DNA of 64,000 nt. It comes from Buxus sempervirens. Its lineage: Eukaryota > Streptophyta > Magnoliopsida > Buxales > Buxaceae. The stretch covers positions 39,425,949 through 39,489,948 of the forward strand of contig OX387182.1 in the NCBI GenBank assembly GCA_947561395.2, in the 5' to 3' direction. The notes below the pieces were generated by a model that searched no databases, was not told the origin of the DNA, and saw nothing but the letters and a program-made list of their open reading frames with translations. The first letter of the stretch is position 1; every line of letters begins with the position of its first letter. Position numbers and translations under genes: made by a program. Positions 44,438-53,734 of the stretch are shown here, piece after piece.

Positions 44438-45079
44438 TAGAGGTGGCAATTGTGACCCTTGACCCGCCAACCCGCCCGGTCTTAGGCAGGTTTGGGTTAA
44501 TTGTTTCATCCCATGGGTTGGGTTTGGGTCATGAATTCTCAACCCGATCATAAAAGGATTGGGTTTGGATTTGACCCCTTAACTCGAAATGTCCCAATTA
44601 CAACCCAATTATTTTTTTGTGTAATAGAAGTTTGGAATATTATACTAATAATAGTTGTGACTACTCAACCTTTTCTCTTTTTATATAAATAATGACAAAG
44701 GATAAAGTGAAGAAAGGCTTTTACATATAAATATTCAAATTTCTTAAGCTCTACTAATATAAATTGAGGCCTTGATGACAAGTAAAGTATTTTAAGACTT
44801 TATTATTATGTTTTAGTTCTTTTCTTTATGTTATTTTAGTTCTATCTTAATGATTGTTGTGTTCTTATGCTTGTTAGGTATATTTTGATATTAGAATGAA
44901 TTAAAATTTTGAATTTTTAGTTGTAATTTAAATTATTTAAACGGGTTGGCTAGTTAGAGCGGCTTGGGATATTCCAACCCGTTTATTAAACAGGGGGGTT
45001 CGGTTTGAGCCCTAGCTTGTTAACCCCCCTACATCAACCCGACCCAAACCCACCCAAACCCGATCCATTTCCACTTCTA
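44438..45079. mobile_element. hAT-like MITE with CCAACCC-rich interior
   Basis: 642 bp, ends TAGAGGTGGCAATTG... and ...CATTTCCACTTCTA, flanked by GCCAGTGG (44430-44437) and ACCAGTGG (45080-45087), an 8-bp duplication with one mismatch. The subterminal parts carry inverted AACCCGACCC/GGGTTGGGTT motifs; no transposase is present. The paralogous segment at 46633-46655 (CACTAGCTAAGTAGGAACTAAC) lacks the insertion. The end sequence is typical of plant hAT MITEs. Confidence 0.8.
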
Positions 45080-45087
45080 ACCAGTGG

Positions 45088-46074
45088 GAACTAACGCAAA
45101 AGGAAAGAGAAGGCTTGACTAATTGGGTCTTGTAATTGGACTAGCAGCAGGACCATATTTGCGGATGTAATCTCATGGAATGTTTTTTTCTTGGGAAAAT
45201 TATGAGAAAGGGTCACTTTTTAAAAATATTGAAAAAACAGTCCACTGCCATAAAAAAAATCACTTTTTGTCATAATTATAAAAAAGTCCATCAAAATTAA
45301 ATTATAAGATCACTTTTCAAAAATAATTAAATTTAAAGATGACTTTGCTTGTACACAAACTTATTGAAAATGAGAGCAAGCTTCATGGTACAGGAGCGCA
45401 TGCGCTTTTTGCTTGGGACATGTATTTTTTAATTATTTTTTAGAAGAGAACTTTCAGGTTAATTATTTTTGAAAAGCGATCTTTTTTGTAATTCGACATG
45501 TTAATAGACTATTTTATAAATATTTTTAAAAAATTGACATTTTTAATAATTTTCCCTTTTTCTTTTATTTATTATTTTTTTTTGTAAGGTTCCCTTTTTC
45601 TTTTTCTTTTTCTTGTTTTGACGAAGAGGTTTCCTTTTTCTTTTTCTATTTTTTTTTGTAATAGGTTCCCTTTTTCTTTTTTTTTCTTTTTTTTTAGTAA
45701 TGTTCCCTTCTTCTTTTAGTTTGCAAAAAATCAGGCAAGGTCATTAATGAGGGGCAAATTGGGACTGCATATCTTGCGACAGTGATACTACCTCTTTTCG
45801 GCAATTAGTTTGTAAAAGTTATATCTTTGCATCAAAAAGACTTTTCTTGGCATGTTTATGCAAATACCGCTTTCCATAATTTTCCAAAAATAAATTTTAC
45901 AAGAAATTATCTAATCTTTTGCATCAGACATCTCTAGCAGAAAAATTTTGAGTCGGCATGTGCTATTAGGATTCTATTATATCACAATTCCCCATGCCCA
46001 AAAGACCTTTCCACCTTTCTCATCCTCATTTTTACCTTCTTCCACCCTCCATTTCTCTACCTCTCCCATCTGTT
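45088..46074. other. Non-coding segment, copy 1 (right part), with pyrimidine tracts
   Basis: No gene. About 45550-45715 is T/C-rich with repeated TTCCCTTTTTCTTTTT, interrupted by GAAGAGG and GTAATAGG. The stretch GGTCATTAATGAGGGGCAAATTGGGACT (45740-45767) recurs near 46853. Confidence 0.65.
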
Positions 46075-46320
46075 TCATCTTCTTTTTCCACCCCTCTCTA
46101 TCCCTCTCCCATCCTTTTCATCTTCTTCTTCTTTAGACCCATATATACGTTAAGTCCAACCCTTCTTTTTCCACCCCTCTATCCCTCTCTCATCTTTTTC
46201 ATCGTCTTCTTCTTTAGACCCATATATACGTTAAGTCCACCCCTTCTTTTTCCACCCCTCTATCCCTCTCTCATCTTTTCATCGTCTTCTTTTTTAGACC
46301 CATATATACGTTAAGTCCAA
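46075..46320. repeat. Tandem repeat, period about 80 bp, three copies
   Basis: The word ACCCATATATACGTTAAGTCC recurs at about 46137, 46218 and 46298, each preceded by a TTTTTCCACCCCTCTATCCC...CTTCTTCTTT pyrimidine block. Long open frames through it only reflect composition. Confidence 0.85.
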
Positions 46321-47829
46321 AGAAATGGGTAGAAAATGTAAGCAATTTTTGGTATTGGATCTTATTGGTTGCTGTTACGATATGGATTTCTTGATCAAAT
46401 TACATGCACATAGGAAAATATTGAGATTGGATACAGAGAAAGTGAGTACCATGTTTGATGCTCGTTAAGTATATCATCCAGATTCCCTGATTGTGGAAAA
46501 CTTTAAAAGCAGTCTTTGGCTACTGTGTACTCACATGACATGCTTTCAACGGTTCACATCACCACTATGTGACGATTGTGGACGCAATTTCGTAGAAGCT
46601 TTCATGTCTCTCCCTTAAAGACTTGACTGGACAACACTAGCTAAGTAGGAACTAACACAAAAGGAAAGAGAAGGCTTGACTAATTGGGTCACTGCACAAC
46701 ACTAGCTAAGTAGGAACTAACACAAAAGGAAAGAGAAGGCTTGACTAATTGGATCTTGGAATTGGCCATAGGACGCTACTTGAGGATGCAATTTCGTGGA
46801 AGTTCTTTATTTTTTCTTTTTTTTTTTCCTCTTGGTTTGCAAAAGTCGACATGGTCATTAATGAGGGCAAACTGGGACTAAAAATATTGCTACAGTGATA
46901 GCCGTTTTGGCAATTAGTTTGCAAAAGTTGAGGTTCACCCAAAAAAAAACAAAAAAGGTTGAGTGACATCTTTACAGCACAGCACGCTGTGCTGTGTGAG
47001 AGGGGGTGTGTGGACCCCACCTCACGTTGCAGGGGATTTTAATGGGCAAAATTACTTTTTTATGCAAAAAGACTTTTGTTGGAATGTTTATGTAAATGCT
47101 TGGGAAATCTTGTGATTTAAAATATGCAGAAACCTCTCAACTGTAACTCCCAGGTGAGTTTAGAGGCATTTAGGAAATTTTGTTAAAGGAGTATAAATAT
47201 TAAAATAATGTTGAATTGTTGTTTTTTCCCTAATTTTTACAATTAAAACCAAATTTACTACACTCCTATAAACTTAATTTGAAGTTTTAACTTAGTGGAT
47301 TTTGCCAGTTTTTTCGCAAATGGTTGGAGTAGGCTTTCAATTTTGGAAAAACAAAGAACCAGAAAATAAAAAAAGAAAAGAAAATTCTGGGCCATTAAAT
47401 ACTCAACAATAAAATTGATTTGGTTTAAATAAATAAAATCAACAAAATCATTTCAATAAACCATAGATCTCGTCTACTAAAATTTTTTATAAAATAATAT
47501 ATAGAACTTTTGTCCATCCTTGTGCACGCACTGGGTGTTTGCTAGTACTTTTATGTAGGCAACAAATTAAGAATCTTTGAAAAATGGAATTTTGAAGTTA
47601 ATTGATATTGTCGAGTATCCAACCATATCTCCATTTCCAAGTCTTAATTCATCTACATCACCAAGTCTTCCGCGTCATTTGATTTAATTTTCCCCATTCG
47701 AAGTACATATCAATCCTTTCTTGTTGAAGACTTGGAAAGCAGTCTTTGGCTGCCATGCATGCACGTCATTTGATTTAATTTTGGATGAAATTTCGTGGAA
47801 GCTTTCTTCTTTGCCACTTAAAGACTAAC
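46321..47829. other. Non-coding segment, copies 2 and 3 of the local duplication
   Basis: 46490-47080 and 47530-47829 are related to 44029-45880. A 65-bp tandem duplication lies at about 46627-46756 (CAACACTAGCTAAGTAGG at 46632 and 46697). Element C is inserted at the end of copy 3, after CTTAAAGACTAAC. No gene is visible. Confidence 0.7.
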
Positions 47830-48278
47830 TGTAGACACCCCAAAATTGCACGATTTTTTATAAATCTTGAAGGAGAGAAATATTTTATAGGAATTTTCAA
47901 TTCTTTGCATTAGGTTTGAGATACTTAACCCATTTGAATCCAAAGCCGTAAAGGAAAAGGCCCAAATTCTATCTTTTGTGCAAAGTCAAACTTTTTCCGG
48001 TTGAATTTCGTTGACTTTTGACCCGAGAAAATGAAATATTTTTTAAAGCAAGATTTCAAGATAATTTTTCCCGGTAATCAGGTTTTTAGCCAATGTTATT
48101 GCATAAATGAATTTTTTTAGATTTTAAATCTTGACGAATACATTGGTTTTAACATATTGAACCTTTTTTTCCAAACCTGAAAAATCGGAATTTTGCCTAG
48201 AACTGGAAAGTTGACTTTTTATTCACTTGGAATTTGGGTCTGGAACTATTTTTAATGGATTCAAATGGGGGGTGTTTG

Positions 48279-48360
48279 CTTATTTACATGTAATATCTTA
48301 AGTAAATGGAGATTAAAAAATACGAGGACATTTACTTAAACGATATTACATGTAAATAAG
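48279..48360. repeat. Foldback in the C LTR (also 63812-63893)
   Basis: Arms of about 30 bp (CTTATTTACATGTAATATC... and ...GATATTACATGTAAATAAG) pair almost perfectly around a loop of about 20 bases. It is the same in the 5' and 3' LTR. It may be a tiny MITE captured before transposition or a structural element of U3. Confidence 0.88.
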
Positions 48361-48401
48361 TATTGCCTGTGTTAAAATGCGAAAAAAAGGCTTTTTTCCT
48401 T

Positions 48402-48543
48402 GTATCCGGCAACTCAGGCCGGATACAAGTGTTCTTCTTTGTATCCGGTGGAACATACCGGATACAAGCAATCCTTAGTATATCCGGCATTATATGCCGG
48501 ATACATTAAAGCCCTTGTGTATCCGGTCTGATATGCCGGATAC
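48402..48543 (+). promoter_or_regulatory. Four-unit dyad array upstream of the C LTR TATA box
   Basis: Four copies of TATCCGG-N9-CCGGATA (spacers CAACTCAGG, TGGAACATA, CATTATATG, TCTGATATG), at a period of about 39-41 bp, ending 156 bp before TATAAATA. Arms are perfect in all four; spacers are unrelated except in length. The 3' LTR repeats the array up to the window end. Confidence 0.8.
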
Positions 48544-48698
48544 ATAAGTTTTGCTCAAAATTAGGGTTTTCCGAGAGAAATCACTTTTTACCATCATATC
48601 CCTCATTAAATGAGGGGAAATCTCGGAAACAGTCTTAGGGTTAAGGTTGGTGGGTTCTAGACATTAAGTTGTGTCTACCAACAACCCTAGCCTTTGCC

Positions 48699-48813
48699 TA
48701 TAAATAGGAAGCTCCTTCTTAAGCAAATGGCAATTAACTCTTGTTTTGAATTCTCGTCAAGAAGAACTCCAAGAGAAGAGGGAAACCGCTGCGGAAGTGC
48801 ATCCAGAACTCAG
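48699..48813 (+). promoter_or_regulatory. C LTR TATA box and candidate first exon of gag
   Basis: TATAAATA at 48699-48706. From the ATG at 48727 there are exactly 29 codons to CAG at 48813, then the donor GTAAGCC. Joining 48813 to the acceptor at 53684 keeps the gag frame (…RTQ|VQLFATIAPVTRS…). The ATG is 28 bp from the TATA box, close to the expected transcription start, so translation may instead begin at the gag ATG. The splice sites are strong by inspection; use is not proven. Confidence 0.55.
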
Positions 48814-50617
48814 GTAAGCCTCAAACTTTTATTTTATTTTCTGTTTTTACATTCCTAGATCTAGATCTCTTCTTCTACCTTTCTGTAGAATAAGGCCTTC
48901 TTTGTGTGTGAAAACCCTTCCCCGGCTCAAAGTATCTCGAGAATCCCCCTAGCCGTAAAACGTGAAGGCGGGATCTAGGAGAAACGAGACTGGGGATTGA
49001 CCCTAGTACTAGAACCTATGTAGAATAAAGCTTTTTGATTGATTGTAAACCGTTTCATATTCAAAGTACCCTTGATTAGCTTGAAGAACCGTGTTTAACG
49101 GGGAGAGAGAACAGAGGGAAACGATAATGGAACGGAACCCTAGGCTGTTTAGAACCTTATTTTGATGAATATGTATGCATGCTATGCTGTTCCATTGATC
49201 TTATATGGTTTTTCACACTTGCACATACATAGCACTATTTTGGCGGGATAGGCTCATATTTTGGGTTTATTGCATTTATTGTGATAAATCTCAAATAAAT
49301 GGCCTCAATCAATTCTGGAATGTCTTTGGATGATTTTTAAAGTATTTGTGCTCATCTTGCACGGATCACACATTTTTGTCACTTTTCGGATTTGGTTTTC
49401 TTCAAAAGTGGCTTAGCTTGACAGCAACTGTACCCTTACTTCGGACGCTCATAACTTCATCGTCCGGATGAATTTTGGAGCGATTCAAGAACCATGGGAA
49501 AGGTGAGGCTGTCTAGTTTATGTCCACCAAATTTTATTCATTTCTATCGAGCGGATTTTTGACACCTCTCTGTCGAAGTTGATTGGACAGTTCAGGTTCA
49601 AATACAGAACTTGTCACTTCGACGGAGCGCCATGTGTTCGTTTTAAATCCGATTCGAGTGATTTTGTTTCTGAGCACTCCTTTATGAGTCTATTTTCAAA
49701 TCCAGTTGGTTTTATAAGTTTTGGACTCCATTTGAATTATTGGTAACAGATTTACTCAGAGCTGCTCATTAGTACTTTTCTGGGTAAATCTATGATCTTC
49801 GGGGCCTGTTCGGGAGACCACCCAAGGCACATCCGAATGAGTTTTTGTATGAGGCTAGCTTCTTTTGAAAGATGGCCATACAGACTTCAATCACACCAAA
49901 TTTCGTGAATTTTTATGGAGTGGATTTTTCTAGGTGATTTTCCAAAGTTGCCTACTTATCACTTTTAAATATCCCCAGCAGCAACTTTCAAGGAGCATAA
50001 CTCCTAGGTTTTCAACCGGAATTACTTGAAATTTTGCATGAGACTATTATTTACCATAATCTTTCAAATGGATTTGGTTTGATTTGATTTAAAATGGGAT
50101 TTGAATGATTTCTAGACAAATGGCATTACTTTCACCGAATTTTCCGGATTTGATTCAACTTGGCTTTGTACACTCTTTTGCTTGGATTTTTATCCTTTTA
50201 GGACATTTCAGAAATGATATTGACATAATAGAAGATCTAAAATCCATTTGGATCTTCGTGTGAATATATCATACACTTGTTCCTTTTTCAAGGCTTTTCA
50301 TGATTTTTTAGCAAGCTTCCTATTTTCTTTTAGCATGAACAAACACTTGGCAACCACCTTGTGTGGGTGAATGGGGGTGCTTAACACATTCCCCCGTTCA
50401 TAATCTAATCCCCTTACCCATCTCTGGATTTGATTTTCAAGTAGGGTTATTTTTACCCTAGAATTTGCTTTTTAACCCTTTTGCTTATTTTTAAACTTTT
50501 GGTGTCCATTCACACCCCAAAATCTGAATGGTGGCGACTCTCCCAATTTTGCGTTGAGCCCCGTGTGTTGTCGGAGGGATGATCATCTTCCGGTGATTTT
50601 TTCCCGTGTCTCGCAAC

Positions 50618-50636
50618 TGGCGACTCTGCTGGGGAC
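50618..50636 (+). other. Primer binding site of element C
   Basis: TGGCGACTCTGCTGGGGAC, the same as in B, fitting a tRNA-Arg 3' end (Ogre-type primer). Only AC separates it from the LTR end. Confidence 0.87.
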
Positions 50637-51747
50637 CTGTGGATTTAAGCCATTTTGTGTATATTCATGCTTTTTCTTTACTTTCGAATGCTTGCTATTT
50701 TGTTTACTTTATTAGTTTATATTGTTGTATTTCAAATCAGATTGGGATACTTTTGAATTTTATATGGATCAAGTCATGTATGTTTTGCTTGATGTTGCTT
50801 AAAGATTGATTTAAGAGAAGCCTATCTTGAAGCATGATTTTGATGCATTTGGTGATAACATGATCCAATTTTGATTTTTTTATGCCATGAGTGGAACACG
50901 AAATATGAAAGCATGAAATCTGGAGTCTAGTGGATATTTTGGGTGCCTTCTAGCTTGTTTTCCCTAAATAAAAGCTCCTTTAGGCCATGTGATTAATGCC
51001 ATATTTTTAGGCTCTAAATTGGGTTCCAATACCATGTTAATCAAGAAAATTTGTGGGCATAAAATCTGTAAATTCAGTAACCATTAGGATGGTTTTCGAG
51101 CATGTTTTTACCATCAAAACTCTCCTTATACCATGACAAGTAGTTGCTAAATTTTTTTTGGGCATTAATTTGAGGTATAAGAGATGCACTTGTGAGCATG
51201 AGAAATCTGAAAATTTTAGTGCATATTTTTGAGGATCTTAAGCATGTTTTACCTCATTGGAACACTTTTGAACCATGTCAAGTAAGTGCTAAATTTTTAG
51301 GCCTCAATTCGGGTAGAAATGGTACACTTTGAGCATGAAAAAAAGCATGAAAATCTAGAAATTTGGGGTAATACTTTTGGAGTTTCAAGCATGCCTTCCA
51401 TGTTTTAATTGGTTTGTACAATAACATGCTTTGGGTGTCACTTTTGGTCATGAGCATGTTTGGGTGTTTACCATCTTAATTGGCTTGTATTTTGCTTTCA
51501 ATATGATAATTGTATATGCCTTGGCTTGGAATCATATGCATGGCTACGAAAAAGAGTGGCAAGGGGCTGGGACACTGTGAATGTACCTCAATTTTAAATG
51601 CACTTGAGGACAATAAACACTTTGCACAACCTACCCTTTTACCTATAGGAAGTTGAACCATGAATGTGGGTAGCTTGGCACACCGAGGTCGTGACTTCAG
51701 AAAGCGAAAGTGAAAGCATTCACCTTAGAATTTGAGTCAATGATGTG
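50637..51747 (+). repeat. Element C leader, part 1, with degenerate repeats of about 165-180 bp
   Basis: Between about 50900 and 51420 a unit with GCATGAAATCTGGA..., CCATGTCAAGTAAGTGCTAAATTTTTAGG and a following GGTAYAAAT word recurs four times with strong divergence. The part 51580-51747 matches the B leader (28440-28260, inverted), including AAAGCGAAAGTGAAAGCATTCACC. No gene is visible. Confidence 0.55.
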
Positions 51748-52092
51748 ATGACAATGGGATCTGTGATTCGATTCCGGGCATCACTAGACTTGAGTTCTAA
51801 GTTGTCAATTAAGCCAAAACCCAAAAACCATACGCTTGAAGGTGGAGAAACACGTTTTCAGCTAAAAGTACACAGTTGCGTTTGGGGAATTGGGTGTAAA
51901 TGTGGGAAGGCCGTTTGCATGTTTTACAGGCCAAGGTATAATGTGAATACCATATTGAATGAAGGTACTACAAGGTGGCAAGGTAAAGACATGTTTTTTC
52001 ATGAATGTATGAATTGTGGCAAGTATGATGTCCAAGCCCAATCTGGGGCAAGTTTTGAAGGTCAAGTTAAGGTGAACATCAATTGGGAATGA
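51748..52092 (+). CDS. Small open frame in the C leader with clustered cysteines (doubtful gene)
   Basis: About 114 codons from ATG 51748 to the stop at 52092. The middle reads WGIGCKCGKAVCMFY and later HECMNCGKYD, so CxC, C and CxxC pairs could bind zinc. The nucleotide sequence is conserved in the B leader, but there the frame is shifted and stopped. Ogre elements carry an extra ORF1 before gag; this may be a remnant of such a frame or chance. I recognise no family. Confidence 0.3.
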   Translation: MTMGSVIRFRASLDLSSKLSIKPKPKNHTLEGGETRFQLKVHSCVWGIGCKCGKAVCMFYRPRYNVNTILNEGTTRWQGKDMFFHECMNCGKYDVQAQSGASFEGQVKVNINWE

Positions 52093-52143
52093 AAAAAAAA
52101 CCTAATTTGGTGAAAAAATGAGTCAAAAATGGCCATTTCGGCA

Positions 52144-52285
52144 TTAACCGGCAACTCAGGCCGGTTAAGAACACTTTTCCTCATATCCGGTATATAATGC
52201 CGGATACAAAGGGTTATGCGTGTATCCGGTCATTGTTGCCGGATACAATAAGGCATGTGCTTATCCGGTATATTATGCCGGATAC
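52144..52285 (+). repeat. Four-unit dyad array in the C leader
   Basis: Units TAACCGG-N9-CCGGTTA, TATCCGG-N9-CCGGATA, TATCCGG-N9-CCGGATA and TATCCGG-N9-CCGGATA. The first spacer is CAACTCAGG, identical to that of the first LTR unit, so this is a copy of the LTR array. Its first unit has changed in both arms in a matching way. Confidence 0.82.
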
Positions 52286-52609
52286 ATTCAAAAAATGCAC
52301 AAATTGGCTTTTCAGCCCAAATTTTCAGAATAAAATGCCTAAAACACTGTGGATAATCCTTAGGCACCCCGAAAAGAACATAAAAAATGTTCCAAAAATG
52401 CAAAATAAAGAAAAAAAACCAAAAAAATAAAATAAAATATTCTTTCAGGATTTAACCTAATTTTGAAAATCAAAGAGGGAACCAAGGTGTCATATTTTTT
52501 TGATACCAATTGAACTCAAACATATTTCAATCAAGCTTTTGCATTTGAAAACTGAGAAAATTCAGAAGAAAGAAACCTTTGGTTGGTTATTTTTATCAAT
52601 CAAAATCAA

Positions 52610-53545
52610 ATTTTTTTTAGGACATTTGGAAGCCTCAGAATATTCCAAAAACCTTTGTTTGGTCACGAGAACCACTCAAAGTCAAAACTTTTTTAGGACA
52701 TTTGGAAGCCTCAGAATATTCCAAGAACCTTTGTTTGGTCACGAGAACCACTCAAAGTCAAAACTTTTTAGGACATTTGGAAGCCTCAGAATATTCCAAA
52801 AACCTTTGTTTGGTCACGAGAACCACTCAAAGTCAATTTTTTTAGGACCTTTGGAAGCCTCAGAATATTCCAAAAACCTTTGTTTGGTCACGAGAACCAC
52901 TCAAAGTCAAAAATTTTTAGGACCTTTGGAAGCCTCAGAATATTCCAAAAACCTTTGTTTGGTCACGAGAACCACTCAAAGTCAAAATTTTTAGGACATT
53001 TGGAAGCCTCAGAATATTCCAAAAAACCTTTGTTTGGTCACGAGAACCACTCAAAGTCAAAATTTTTTAGGACATTTGGAAGCCTCAGAATATTCCAAAA
53101 ACCTTTGTTTGGTCACGAAAACCACTCAAAGTCAAAAATTTTAGGACATTTGGAAGCCTCAGAATATTCCAAAAACCTTTGTTTGGTCACGAGAACCACT
53201 CAAAGTCAAATTTTTTTAGGACATTTGGAAGCCTCAGAATATTCCAAAAACTTTTGTTTGGTCACGAGAACCACTCAAAGTCAAAATTTTTAGGACATTT
53301 GGAAGCCTCGGAATATTCCAAAAACCTTTGTTTGGTCACGAGAACCACTCAAAGTCAAAATTTTTTAGGACATTTGGAAGCCTAAGAATATTCCAAAAAC
53401 CTTTGTTTGGTCACGAGAACCACTCAAAGTCAAAAATTTTAGGACATTTGGAAGCCTCAGAATATTCCAAGAAACCTTTGTTTGGTTATTTTTACCAATC
53501 AAAGCCAAAAATTTGTGGGACACTTGGAAGCCCCAAAATATCCCA
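52610..53545 (+). repeat. Tandem array of a 75-bp unit in the C leader, twelve copies
   Basis: The unit runs AGGACATTTGGAAGCCTCAG, AATATTCCAAAAACCTTTGT, TTGGTCACGAGAACCACTCA and AAGTCAAAATTTTTT. Starts lie near 52619, 52695, 52769, 52844, 52918, 52992, 53068, 53143, 53218, 53291, 53367 and 53442, with a degenerate last unit to 53545. Units are over 95% alike by eye, differing mostly in the T run. Because 75 is divisible by three it gives long but meaningless open frames. Confidence 0.93.
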
Positions 53546-53734
53546 AGCAAAAAAATAAAAAAAAACACACAAAAAAAAACAAAAAATCTGGACTGGTGTT
53601 CACCTGACCTACTTGTCTACATTTATAGGGGTGTGTTTCAAATTAAATGGAAGCTGACTTGTGTCTTTGTTTTTCTTCCCCAGGTACAATTATTCGCAAC
53701 CATTGCTCCCGTGACCAGATCCAAGGCCAGAGCC
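53546..53734 (+). other. Element C leader end with splice acceptor
   Basis: A pyrimidine tract TTTGTTTTTCTTCCCCAG ends at 53683; the gag frame is open from 53684 (VQLFATIAPVTRSKARA) to the ATG at 53735. The same arrangement is found in A (acceptor at 223) and B (26585). Confidence 0.6.

Larger units (their letters stand above)
47830..50615 (+). mobile_element. Element C 5' LTR
   Basis: It starts TGTAGACACCCCAAAATTGC and ends GTGTCTCGCA at 50615, two bases before the PBS; 2786 bp. The end is inferred from the PBS and from the solo LTR, which ends TCTCACA. It contains a foldback (48279-48360), four dyads (48402-48543), TATAAATA (48699-48706), a 29-codon frame with donor (48727-48813), AGCCGTAAAACGTGAAG (48951-48967) and the U5 block near 50370-50420 (GGGTGCTTAACAC). 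It is about 490 bp longer than the solo LTR of the same family. Confidence 0.9.

Noticed and set aside
45994-46314. Leucine/serine/proline-rich open frame
   Set aside because: It is a translation of the 80-bp pyrimidine-rich tandem repeat; no conserved features.
48402-48543. Regular palindromic repeats resembling a CRISPR array
   Set aside because: Eukaryotic retrotransposon LTR context, four units only, spacers within dyads of fixed length and no cas genes; they are dyad cis-elements.
52500-53568. Long repetitive open frames reading GSLRIFQKPLFGHENHSKS
   Set aside because: The 75-bp tandem unit is divisible by three, so frames stay open automatically; several frames are open together and T-run indels shift between them.
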